The notes below the pieces were generated by a model. It was not told the DNA's origin. It made no database searches and worked only from the letters and a program-made list of their open reading frames with translations. This document shows, in pieces, positions 53,026 to 64,000 of a stretch of 64,000 bases of DNA (positions are counted from its first letter, which is position 1; every line of letters begins with the position of its first letter). The DNA comes from Neocallimastix lanati (nom. inval.) (taxonomy: Eukaryota > Neocallimastigomycota > Neocallimastigomycetes > Neocallimastigales > Neocallimastigaceae): assembly GCA_016946835.1 (NCBI GenBank), contig JACVTC010000125.1, positions 16,001-80,000 of the forward strand, given 5' to 3'. The translations under genes were made by a program, and so were the position numbers.

Positions 53026-54847
53026 ATTGTATGCATGCATGAATGCAATGCATCCAAATTTAAGAAATTTTTATTATTTTATTCTTATTTTTATTATTTT
53101 ACTTTTATTATTTTATTCTTATCTTATTTTTATGCTTATCTTATTTTAATTATTGTAAACTACAGATGAAATGAAAATGCAATACATTCTCTAGTCATTA
53201 ATTGTAAATTATTCTTTTTTTTTTTCATTTTCAATTTTATGATTTTATGGTTGTTGCAGTTGTTGTTTCTTAATTAATATAATATTGGGCTTTGCTACTT
53301 TATTATTAATGATTAGAGATAGAGTATATAACAATACTTTATTACCATTTAAATGATAAAAAAATATATATATTTTAATATATGTAATAATAATAAAATA
53401 TTAACAATTCCATTGATATCATTAATATAACTTTACTTATTAATAATAATGTTAAATAAAATAAAATAAAATAAAAAAGTAAATTCTTTCTATTATTTCA
53501 TTAGTTTTACTTTTGATGGATCATTCATTTTTTTTATTTTCTTATTTTTTTTTTTTATTATTATTTGCTTTTGTACAACCAAAAAAAAAAAAATTATTTT
53601 TATTTTTATTTATTTATAAATAAAATTTTATTTTATTTTTTTTTTTTATTATTTATTATTTAACTTTATTATTATTTATTATTTATTTCCATTAAATAAA
53701 ATAAAAAAAAAACATATAAAATAAGAAAGAGTTAAATAGAAATATAAAAATAACTATAAAATATACATCAACTTTTCTTTTATCAAATAAAAAAAATTAT
53801 TCTAATTATTATAACAATAAATAAAATATTATTTATTATTTATTATTTAAATTTTATAATTTATAATCTATAATTTATAAATATTTCAATCTATTTAATT
53901 AGCATTTTCAAACCTTCTTTCTACTTTTTTTTTTTTTATACACTTTTTTCTTCAATTCAAAAAAAAATATAAAATATAAACTATAAAATAAAATATAAAA
54001 GTAAAATAAAATAAAATATGTACTTCTTTTTTTTTGTGTCTGTAAGCGAATCAAAATGTTTTTGAAAAATGTAAAAAAAAAAAAAAAAAAAAAAATCAAA
54101 AAAAAAAAAAAATTTAAAATTTTTAAACTTTTTAGGCTTTTTTTATTTTGATTTTTTATACCATTTATGGTAATATTTTTGATTAAAAAAAAATAAAAAA
54201 AAATAATAAATAATAAAAAAAGTAAACTTTTTTTTTAATATTTATAAAAAATAAAAATAAAAATTAAATACTTAATTATAAAAATTAATTATAAAAATTA
54301 CCTATAAAATATAAAAAATAAAATTTTTTATTATTAAAGTGAGGTCTTAATCTAGGATAATGAATACAAATAGAATATATTTGAAATATATTTGAAATAT
54401 AATTGAAATATATTGAAGTACTTTTTTTTCTTTTTAATAATAAATAAGAATAAGAATAAATGATTTAAAAAGGTTAAAATAATTAAATTAATTTAATAGT
54501 AATAATAGCTTATATTAATATCAACCATTAAATATTAATAAATATTAAATAATAATTAATACTAGATATAATAATAGTAATAAAAAAAATATTAAAATAT
54601 TTTAATAATAATGATAATAATAGCAAAGTAGTTACTTTAATTATTACTCTGATTAATTATTATTAATATTTAAACAATTAATCATGTTCGCTATGAATAA
54701 TATTTAAAAAATATATATATATATATATATAATATTTTTATAAAGTTAAAAGTATATATAACTCTAAAAAAAAATTACATTTATAAAATCTATATTTATC
54801 ATTAATTTCATAATAATTATCCTCTAATTATTATCTTCGAATATATA

Positions 54848-54896
<49 letters not shown>

Positions 54897-55566
54897 TTCT
54901 AAATAAGATAACTACAAAATATTTTATTATACAAAAAACTAAGTTATAAACTAATAATAAATAAATAAATAAAAATTAATATTAATCCTATTATTTTCAT
55001 AATAAATGAAAATTTATATACTATTTATTTTATTTTTTTTTTTTTATATACATATATTGATGTTAGATATATCATCTACTATTACTTTGGTGTTGGTGTA
55101 TTTGTTTAAAATAAAAAAATTCTGTTCTTTTTTATGTTTTTTTTTTTTTTTTGTTTGTTTGTTTGTTTGTTTTTTTAGTTTAAAAATTAAATATTAGATA
55201 TCAGATTTAAAATTTTTATTTATATTTTTTAATATAAAAAAAAAATAAAAATATAATCATAATAATAATAATAAATAAATAAATACTAATACAATATATA
55301 AGAATAAAAAAAAAAAATTAAATCTTTTTTTTTTTATTTTTTTCAAAAAATTTTATATTCAATACAATGACAGATTCACATTGTTTTTTTTTTTTCTATT
55401 TCTTTTCCTTACTTAAATATATAATATATATAATATCTAAATAAATAGTTTTTTTTTTTTTTTTTTATTTTTTTTTAATATTTCTTGTTAAAATAATTTT
55501 AATGTTTTGCTTATTTATTAACTTTTTATTTATTTAAAGTAAAATACTTTTTTTTTTTTAATACAT

Positions 55567-55644
55567 AATTTAATGGTATTTATTTATAGATTAATTTAAT
55601 GGTATTTATTTACAGATTAATTTAATGGTATTTATTTATAAATA
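55567..55644 (+). repeat. Three tandem copies of a 26-bp unit
   Basis: Units start at about 55567, 55593 and 55619 with AATTTAATGGTATTTATTTA; they differ by one or two bases. Confidence 0.85.
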
Positions 55645-56125
55645 TAAAGTATATTCAATGGATTATACCTATTTCAATCCATTATATGAATGTTTTCATA
55701 TTAATAATATATAAAAGACACTTTATGATTGAAAAATATTTTAGTTCTTAAAAATATTTTTTTCTTTCTTAAATGATATAAACTCTATAGAAATTTTATG
55801 GTAGGATTATATCCTCTTTAGTTGTAATATCCTATTTAATATTTAAAATTATAATAAAAGTTGTAATAAACTTTAAAAAAATATTAATTAAAATGTTTAA
55901 TAAAATTGTAAATACAAAAATACTAATTTTCTAACTTTTTTTTTTTTTAGAAAAAAAAATTCTAACCTTAAAATTTGATAATATAGTACAAAAGGATTCG
56001 TATTAATAATGAAGAAAGATAATAATATCTTTATATGAAATATATTGAAATTATTTATAATAAAAATTTTTTTTTTTTTTCCTTTTTTTAAAATTTAATA
56101 TTTTATTTTTATTTTTTGAGGGGAA

Positions 56126-56342
56126 GATATAAAGAAAGGCTAATATTTATTTAATAATAATAATATTCTTTTTTATGTTTTTTATATATATATATATATT
56201 TAATCCTATCTCCTCTTGTTAAACCCTTACTCTATAAGAAAATATCCTACATAAAGGGTTAGATCTTAATGAATATTTAATTAATATACGTTTTTTTTTG
56301 AATGATATAAAGAAAGGCTAATATTTATTTAATAATAATAAT
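56126..56342 (+). repeat. 39-bp direct repeat pair 178 bp apart
   Basis: GATATAAAGAAAGGCTAATA and the following bases occur at 56126-56164 and 56304-56342 without a visible difference. Confidence 0.8.
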
Positions 56343-56769
56343 AACAACAAACTAAATATTAATGCTTTATTAAGTTTATAAATTTAAAGCTATAAAAGTT
56401 TTAACAAAACAAAAAATTATCTGATGTAAAAATAAACTGAAACTTTATATATATATATTAATTATATATATATAATATTTTACATAAAAAAATAAAAAAC
56501 AAAAAAAAAAAATAACAAAATAACATAATATATATAAACATAAGATGTACTTTTTTTTTCCCCCATATTAACTTTATATATATATATGTTTTTATTTTTA
56601 TTATATTTTTTTATTTTAGTATGCTTTTTTATATATATTTTTTTTTTTTTTTTTTTATTATTACTTTTTTATTTCTATATATTTTTTTTTTAATTATTCA
56701 ATTTTATATTTATTTTTATTATTAAGCTAGAGTAATTTATTTATATATTTATTTATTTATTTATTTATT

Positions 56770-56895
56770 TTAAGACTGAAGTTAACGATAGAAGGGGGGG
56801 AGGACCATAGAACCTTCAAAGCTTTCCCTTAAAACGTCGTTTATCTATCAGTCTATCAGACTCTCTCCCTGAATTCTTTTTGTTTTTGTCATACC

Positions 56896-56931
<36 letters not shown>

Positions 56932-57375
56932 GCGTTGCCTGACGAAAAACCTCTCTCTCTCTCTCTCTCTCTAAGTAAGCAAGAAAGGGTAATGTGAAAA
57001 AAAAAAAAAAAATAGTCTCTATCTCTATACGCTGTTCTACCGGGTTTTTTTTTTGGTATTTTTTATTTATTTTTATTTACTTTTATTTTTTTTATTTCTA
57101 CTTTTTTATTTTATATTTTATATTTTTTTTTTTAATTTTTATGGACTTCTTTTTCAATGATCTTTTTTTTTTATTTATTTTTTTTTGAATTATTATCGAG
57201 GGAAGTACAATTCCATTAATCCTCTTTCATAGATCAAGTGCAAATGACTCTCTATTTACAATAGCACTAGCAATGATATAAAGAGTCTAGTTAACAGGAA
57301 TACTTTGTCATAGTGAATACCAACTTCATTTATAAGGAAAAAAAAAAAAAAAAAACTATACCCTGAGGAGGATGA
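56770..57375 (-). mobile_element. Diverged SINE-like copy related to 16641-17027
   Basis: On the minus strand the same landmarks appear in the same order as in the 16.6-kb element: ATAAATGAAGTTGGT, AGTATTCCTGTT with CTAGA, ACTTGATCT, CAGCGTATAG, ACGTTTTAAGGGA and GTCCTCCC close to the 3' end. It is interrupted and lengthened by T, A and CT tracts (for example a CT repeat at about 56950-56972). No clear target-site duplication is seen. An old, decayed copy of the same family. Confidence 0.55.
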
Positions 57376-57589
57376 AAAAAAAAAAAATAAATATATAAAT
57401 AAAAAAATTATTAATTTATTAATTTATTAGTTTATTAATTTATTAATAGTAATGTTAGTGTTAGAAGATGGGAAATATATGAAAAAATATCCTTTTTTTT
57501 ATTTATTTTATTTTATTTTATTTATTTGTTTGTTTGTTTATTTCCGTTGTGAAAAATATATATATATATATATATATTTTTTTTTTCGT

Positions 57590-58060
57590 TTCCGATGCGC
57601 TGTGTTTCACCACCCTTGGTTTCAGCCTCCCCCTCCTCAGGGACAGTGGGAATATCGAGGTAGTCACAGCACTTTCATAGAGTCAGAAATGTCCCTGCTG
57701 GATGATCTTACTAAGTATTCAGCATTGAACCTCTCTGACATGCTTATTATTGCTGAAAGAATTTTCTAGGACGCTTTGTTCTTTTTTTTTTTTGGAGGGG
57801 GGTGCTTCTCCAGTTCCTAATTTCCCATTGAAGTGTGGGCAACAATATAACCTTACCCATGAAAATACGTACTAACTCACATTGGTTAATTGCATAGGCG
57901 TCAGAAAGATGGCAATTTAGTAGAATATTTACATCATCAAGTAGAAAAATTTCTTAACATGGAACACATGAAATCATGTACCCCAAAAATGTTAATTCCC
58001 TTGTAAATATATTAAATGACAGTACTTGCCCAACCCCCTCAGGCCCACACAGTTAGGAAA
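57590..58060 (-). mobile_element. Decayed LINE-like 3' segment (tentative)
   Basis: Island of near-balanced base composition. Minus-strand frames give ILLNCHLSDAYAINQCELV followed by FMGKVILLPTLQWEIRNWR, placed like the FLLGG...GERR block of the LINE C-termini. Further on, ILSAIISMSERFNAEYLVR and DSMKV are placed like the SAIPIISSSFELLF...KSVDVV block. The frames are broken. The similarity is by eye only; a plus-strand frame (57452-57769) with RCAVFHHPWFQPPPPQ is an alternative reading without a known domain. Confidence 0.35.
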
Positions 58061-61000
58061 GTAACTCTTGGTCTATATTACTTGGGATATTTAGAATAAA
58101 AATTATTATTATATATATATATAAAGGGAAATATTTACTCGTAACCCTAACCACCATATTCCGAGAAAAAAAAAAAAAAAAAAAAAAACCTTCTTGTAAG
58201 ATAAAAATTTTGGAAAATGGTCCTAGGTCAAGATCGAAACCAAGGAACCTTACGTATGCTAAATAATTAAAATAATGAATAATAAATGAATAATAATGAA
58301 TAAAAAATAACAATAACAATAATAATAATGAATAACAATAACAATAATAATAATTTTATCATTTTTTATTATTATTATTATTATTATTATTTAACTTCAA
58401 AAAAAAATAAAAATATATATATAAACATAATATTTAATATAAATAATTAACTTTTTTTTTTTTTTATTTTTCTGATTACATAAATGAATAAAGTTCAAAA
58501 ATATAATTATTAAAATAAAAATAAAAAAAAATTAATGTAATGTTTTATTTTTAAAACTATATAATTATTAATCATTTATTTTATTATTTGCTTTATTGTT
58601 ATTTTATTATTTCTCTATTCTTTATTCAAATTCTTTTTTTTTTTTTATATTTTATATAAAATATAAAATATATATATTATATAGGTTAGGATATTGAATA
58701 AATAAAATATTAATAAAGATTTGATCATTAAATTATAAATTAAAATTTTAAAGTTAATCAATTTATTTTATAAACTTTAAAAAAAATTTTTACAGTTTAA
58801 TGATCGAATCTTTGTTAATATTTTTATTTTTGTTTAGAATTAAAATATAGGAATATGCAATAGCTATTTTTTATATTATTTTTTTTAAAAAAAAAAATGT
58901 TACACTGCTAATACTTTACTAATTGTTTTGACGTATCAAATGAAAATGAAAAATTTTTATTAAAAGGGCTTAAATTATTATTATTTTCTTTAAATAATAA
59001 ATAGTCATTCTAGTTTTTATTATTTTTATTTTTTATTTATTTATTATTTATTTATTATTATTTTACTTTTTATTATTTATTTATTTATTTATTTATTTTT
59101 TTTTAATATTTATTAAAAACCTTTTTTTTTTCTTTATTTTTTTTTTATTTTTCTTTTCAATATATTCTTTAAATAATAAAACTCTCTATTAATTTAATAA
59201 TTTAATTTTTTAATTTAATTAATCAATGAAGAAAAAAAAAATATTATTATTAATTAAATATATTTTAATTATTTTATTTTATTATAACAAATCATTTTTG
59301 TAATGTAGAATTAAAATGTAAACAATTTAAATAAGTAAAACGTAAATCTTTTTTTTTTTTTTTATTCTTTATATATTTTTTATATTTTATATATTTTATA
59401 TATTTTATATTTCATTTTTATAATTTTAAGCAAATAATAAAAAAAATATTTTCAATGGACAAAAGAGAGAGTGAGAGAAAGAAGATAAAAAAAAAAGATT
59501 ACCATCTCTACATTCAAAAAATTAAAAAATGTATATAATCGCTTCTCTTCACTTTGTTTCTATAATAATTTTTATAATTTTTATTGATAATTTTTATATA
59601 ATAATTTCTATAATCTATAAATATTATTATTTTTTTTTATTTTATTTTATTTTTCTATTTCTAAACTCGAAAAAAAAAAAAGTCTAAGTTCATAATAATT
59701 AAATTTATTAATTATGTATACATTGATGATACATTACATTAAATAAATAAATAAATATTAAATAAATAAATAAATATTAAATAAATAAATAAATATTAAA
59801 TAAATAAATATATATTAAATAAATAAATAAATATTAAATAATTAAATAAATATTAAATAATTAAATAAATAAATATTACAAATAATGGATTAGTAAATGA
59901 ATGAAATGAAAATATGATTCATCATATATTAAAAAGGTTTAATCCATTCATATTTAAAAAAAAAAATGGATTCAACATATTATTAATAATAATAAAAAAA
60001 AATAAAATTAAAGTATTTTAATATAAAAAATATTATATGATCTAATTAATTTTTATTATATTATTAATTCAATTATTCAATTTATTCAACTATTATTAAT
60101 TATGTATAAAAAAAATTATTATTCAATTATTTATTATTATTATTAATTTTTTTTTATGAGTAAAATAAACCCCCTTTTATTTATTTATTTTATTATTTAT
60201 TTATTTATTATTATTTATTTATTATTTTTTTTAATTGTCGTCATTTATTCTATTTATTAAAAATAAATGAATAATAAATAAATGAATAACAAATAAATGA
60301 TACAATATTATATAATATTATTCTCTTTTTATATAAACAAAAAAAAATTTTTTTATTCTTTTTTCTTTTTTTTTTTTTTTTTCTTCATATCATATTTAAT
60401 AAATATTTATTTATTGAATGAATATATAAATTTATATGTATTTTTTTTATTTTTTATAATATTTCAGTATTATATATTTAAAAATAATAATTTTTTAAAT
60501 TAGTATAAACAAGATAATAGTTGATTATCTTTTTTTTTTTTTTTTAAATTATCAACATAATTTATATCTACTTATAAAAATAATATATTTTTATTTTAAT
60601 TTGAAAATATTAAAAAAGGTAAGAATAATCAAAATCATAAAATTTAATAATACCTTGTTATTTATTTATTTATGTCTTTGGGAATGGTTAGTTATCATTA
60701 AAAAGAAAACATTTAAAAAACGAAACCGAAATATGAGCACAAAATAAAATGAAATAAAATATACAGTATAAAAAGGTTACTTTGAACAATTTTTTTTTTT
60801 TTTTTTTTTCCCCAAAAAAAAAAAAAAAAAAAAAGAAGACCGAAGAAAAAAAATTAATAGAATATAATAAAATCTAAATTTTAATAATCTCTTTAAAAAA
60901 AAAAAAAAAAGACCGAAAATAATTAATAGCATAAGTAAAAAACTGTAACATGTGTTAATAAAAAAAAAGTTAACTTTAACTTTGAAGATAAGTGATATTG

Positions 61001-61534
61001 ATTGGGTTTGCTTTTGAATATTGCTAACTTGAGGTGAATGAACTGTCAAGGGATCTAGCGTGTCTATATTTCTATTTTTCAGTGACCTCTTAACAAGAAA
61101 GAAAGTTGGTCTCTGAGATTGATGATTCAAGTAGAGAAAATTCTTTAAAAAAAATTAAATAAAAAAAAAAAAAAAAAGATGTGTGATATACTTTTCACAA
61201 CCAAACTAAATAGAAATGAGTAACCGGGGGAGAATAATTGTAATATTTTTAAAAGAAAGTCAAGAAAGAAAAAAAAAAAAACTTGTTTTTTTTTTTTTTT
61301 GGAAGAATAAGATAAAGACATGATTTTTTTTCCTTTTTTTTTTTTTGGAGTTTACAATAGATAAACCTGAAGAAGATGTTAGTGTAAATTTGTAAAAAAA
61401 AAATTTTTTTTTTTTTTTTAATTGAAGAAAGTAGTAACGTTAAGTTTTAAAAACAAACAAACCAACAAAAAAATTTATATCGTCCCAATTACAAGTGAGG
61501 GACTGATAGAATTTTATTTTAATCATAGAAAAAG

Positions 61535-61565
<31 letters not shown>

Positions 61566-61961
61566 GGGGGGAAGAGGAAGAGTTATTCAAAAAAAAGTTT
61601 CGAACATTATAAACATTAATATACTAAGAAATGATGGAATTTTTTTTTTTAATTTCTTCTTTAAATTTTAAAATTTAAAAGAGAGGAATTAGAATTTAGT
61701 TGTGGAGGAATTGCCTGCTTATTCCATCCCTATTTGTAGTCCTAAAGAGAACTGTAATTTCTTCGAAAGGTCTTTTTCTATTTCTGTTGTGAATGACTTT
61801 TTGCTCTTCCCATGAGCGGAATCAAATCACCCAGGTGCAGTGACACCGTTTAACCAATTTGCAATCCCCTTCTTCATTTTTTTTTTTACTGTGACTCTCT
61901 TTCTTCTTTTTTTTTCGTTTAATTTAAGATATGCCATTTATTGATATCAATATCGTTTTCT

Positions 61962-62003
<42 letters not shown>

Positions 62004-62461
62004 TATATATATATAGAAAATTTCTCCTTTTGAAATAAACAAACAAACAAAAAGAAAAGTATAGACACAGAAAATGTTAGGACGTTATCAATAATGTATT
62101 TATAGATACTATCATATTTTTTTATACGAATATTCCCCCAAAAAAAGTAATTAAGACCAATATTGAGGATAATTAAAGAAAATGATTATCCCATGGAGGA
62201 GGTATATCCCATTTTTAACATTCCCATAGCAAAAAATAAATCACTAAAAAATAAGAATATTTTCTCTAAACATTCCCTCAACAAAGAATAAACCAATTAT
62301 ATACTTTTAATTTAAACAATAAACATTATTTTTTTTTCCCATTATTTTATTATATAATATTTTATTACTAATATAATATAATATTATTTTATTTTTATTA
62401 TTTTTTTTTCTTTTTAAATTATAATTATTTATATAAAACATTTGGAAATAATTCTCTAATT

Positions 62462-62505
<44 letters not shown>

Positions 62506-62726
62506 TATATATTATTTTTTTATATAATATTTTATTTTAATCTAATCTAATAATAATCATAATAATCATAATAATAATATTATTATTATTTTTAAATTAT
62601 TTATATAAATCATTTAGAAAAATTCTTTTCTTTTATTGTTATTAAGAAATCAATACTTTCTTTTATATTAGCAAAAAAAAAACAAAAACAAAACTAAAAC
62701 TAAAATTAAATCAAAACAATTCAAAA
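58061..62726. other. AT-rich region upstream of the chitin-binding gene
   Basis: No supported gene. It includes a tandem (TTAAATAAATAAATAAATA)-type array at about 59740-59875, a T-run/CCCC/A-run at about 60790-60833, and non-repetitive islands near 60990-61140 and 61690-61870 with only broken frames. A poly(T) of about 37 lies at 62467-62503 and an A-rich leader just before the start codon. Confidence 0.5.
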
Positions 62727-63665
62727 ATGAAAATTTTCAATTTCGCTTTATTAGCTATTTCTGCTTTAGCCTTTGATTTAACTTTTGCTGCTCGTTGTGG
62801 TCAGGTCAATGGCTTAGCCTGTCCAACCGGTTATTGTTGTTCCCAATTCGGTTTCTGTGGTAAAACTGAAAGTTATTGTGGTAAGGGTTGTCAATCTGAA
62901 TTTGGTATTTGTAATGGTACTACTTCTTCTGTAGCTGATGCTACCACTACCACTACTACTGGTAAAAAGTATCGTACTGTTGTTATTCCAGTTGTTGTAA
63001 CTAAAGTAAAACATCATCATCATCATCATCACAATAAAAGCACTATTATTTCTTCTACTTCTAATTTTGCTACAACAACAACTACTACTACTACTGCTAT
63101 TGCTGATATTAAGCCAACAAATGATAATGTTAGCACTGATGATACTTGTGGTCCACTTCGTGGTAATAAGATTTGTCCAGAAGGTAAGTGTTGTAGTGAA
63201 TATGGTTACTGTGGTGATACCGATGAATACTGTGGTAAGGGTTGTCTCTCTGAATTTGGTAGATGTAATTCTGATGCTACTGCTTCTTCTACTACCACTA
63301 CCACCTCAACTAAAAAATCAACTAAAACCAAAACCACTACCACTACCACTACCACTAAAAAATCAATCAAAACCAAAACCGCTACCACTACCACTAAAAA
63401 ATCAACTACTGCTGCTACCACTACCAATATTAAAAGCGCTACTTCTACTTTAAAGATTGAAAAGCCAAAGAATTTCGTTTGTGTGGATTGTATTGGATGC
63501 ATTGATTGTGATGTTCAACCAAAGATGGCTCTTTATTGTCCACAAAATTGTAAGGTTAAGAAGCCAGTCTATTGTATTCAATGTGTTAACTGTGTTGACT
63601 GTGATGCTAATCCACTTATGGCTATTAATTGTCCAAACACTTGTATTAAAAAGAGTACTATCTAA
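62727..63665 (+). CDS. Secreted chitin-binding protein with two hevein-type (CBM18) modules
   Basis: Intronless, 312 aa. A signal peptide (about 1-22, MKIFNFALLAISALAF...) precedes the first hevein module with Cys 24, 32, 37, 38, 44, 51, 55 and 62 (CCSQFGFCG). A Thr-rich spacer with VVIPVVVTKVK and seven His (about 92-101) follows, then a second hevein module with Cys 141, 150, 155, 156, 162, 169, 173 and 180 (CCSEYGYCG). A Lys/Thr-rich, probably O-glycosylated linker spans about 184-245. The C-terminus (248-309) has two 31-residue repeats, each with six cysteines (CxxCxxCxxC, nine residues, CxxxC). Hevein modules bind chitin or N-acetylglucosamine polymers, so the protein probably acts at the fungal cell wall or outside the cell. 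No catalytic domain is present. I do not recognise the C-terminal repeat. Codon choice suggests good expression. Confidence 0.92.
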   Translation: MKIFNFALLAISALAFDLTFAARCGQVNGLACPTGYCCSQFGFCGKTESYCGKGCQSEFGICNGTTSSVADATTTTTTGKKYRTVVIPVVVTKVKHHHHHHHNKSTIISSTSNFATTTTTTTTAIADIKPTNDNVSTDDTCGPLRGNKICPEGKCCSEYGYCGDTDEYCGKGCLSEFGRCNSDATASSTTTTTSTKKSTKTKTTTTTTTTKKSIKTKTATTTTKKSTTAATTTNIKSATSTLKIEKPKNFVCVDCIGCIDCDVQPKMALYCPQNCKVKKPVYCIQCVNCVDCDANPLMAINCPNTCIKKSTI

Positions 63666-64000
63666 ATTTAAAAAAAAAAATAGAAAAATAAAAAATATTA
63701 TTATTTATTTTTTTATTTTTATTTTTTTTTTTTTAAAAATCCTTTCTTAATTATATTAAAATTTTGGTATAATATTAATTTTTTTTATTTTTAATCCTTC
63801 GTTGAAAAGAAAAGAAAAAAAAAATAATATATATAATTTTTTTTTTTTATTTTTTAACAAACGCAATTTATACAAAAATAATTTTTTTTTTTTTTAAATT
63901 TATTTTATTATTTAAGAAACATATATATGTCATTAATTACAATTATATAAATATTAATACATATTGTTTTCATAGATTATTCAAAAAAAAAAAAAAAAAA
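63666..64000. other. AT-rich 3' flank
   Basis: A/T runs only, presumably 3'UTR and spacer of the chitin-binding gene. No further gene is visible before the window ends. Confidence 0.6.

Larger units (their letters stand above)
51361..56760. other. Large gene-poor AT-rich region
   Basis: No supported gene. Contents include an 8-bp tandem array (52855-53025), long A-runs (for example 54856-54893), a triple 26-bp repeat at 55567-55644 and a 39-bp direct repeat at 56126-56164 and 56304-56342. Predicted short frames are poly-Phe, Tyr, Ile or Lys strings. Confidence 0.6.

Noticed and set aside
61422-61619. 65-codon Lys-rich frame upstream of the chitin-binding gene
   Set aside because: Built from A-runs; no domain or codon pattern.

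Overview
The window looks like nuclear DNA of an extremely AT-rich, intron-bearing eukaryote, most probably an anaerobic gut fungus (Neocallimastigomycota). I infer this from very long A/T and TTA-type tracts in introns and intergenic DNA, GT-AG introns, fungal nuclear genes (a Brl1/Brr6 nuclear-envelope protein and TFIIA gamma), a secreted protein with two hevein-type chitin-binding modules, and a LINE-rich block. No database search was possible, so the taxon is an inference.

Layout. 0.3-2.8 kb (minus): seven-exon Brl1/Brr6-domain membrane protein. 4.8-5.3 kb (plus): three-exon TFIIA gamma subunit. 8.9-11.5 kb (minus): seven-exon RING-finger protein with a possible poison exon. 11.5-22 kb: gene-poor DNA holding tRNA-Glu(CTC), two candidate structured RNAs ending in T-runs, and a SINE-like element with a target-site duplication. 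22-28.8 kb (plus): two tandem intronless paralogs with a long coiled coil built from 14-residue repeats and a shared MORN-like C-terminus. 30.2-42.6 kb: a cluster of non-LTR retrotransposons (LINEs), all on the minus strand. One copy is apparently intact (single 1479-codon ORF with AP-type endonuclease, reverse transcriptase and Cys/His zinc cluster). It heads a head-to-tail chain of truncated relatives joined at poly(A) tails. 44.8-45.7 kb (minus): RibD C-terminal-domain reductase-like protein with a probable 5'UTR intron. 46-62.7 kb: AT-rich intergenic DNA with local tandem and direct repeats, a second SINE-like copy and a decayed LINE-like tail. 62.7-63.7 kb (plus): secreted chitin-binding protein ending in a two-unit six-cysteine repeat.

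The genes do not form a pathway; the clear organising features are the local duplication of the coiled-coil/MORN-like pair and the LINE cluster. The best candidates for something undescribed are the poly(A)-joined LINE chain, the coiled-coil/MORN-like family, the C-terminal cysteine repeat of the chitin-binding protein and the two small structured islands at 15.5 and 19.3 kb.
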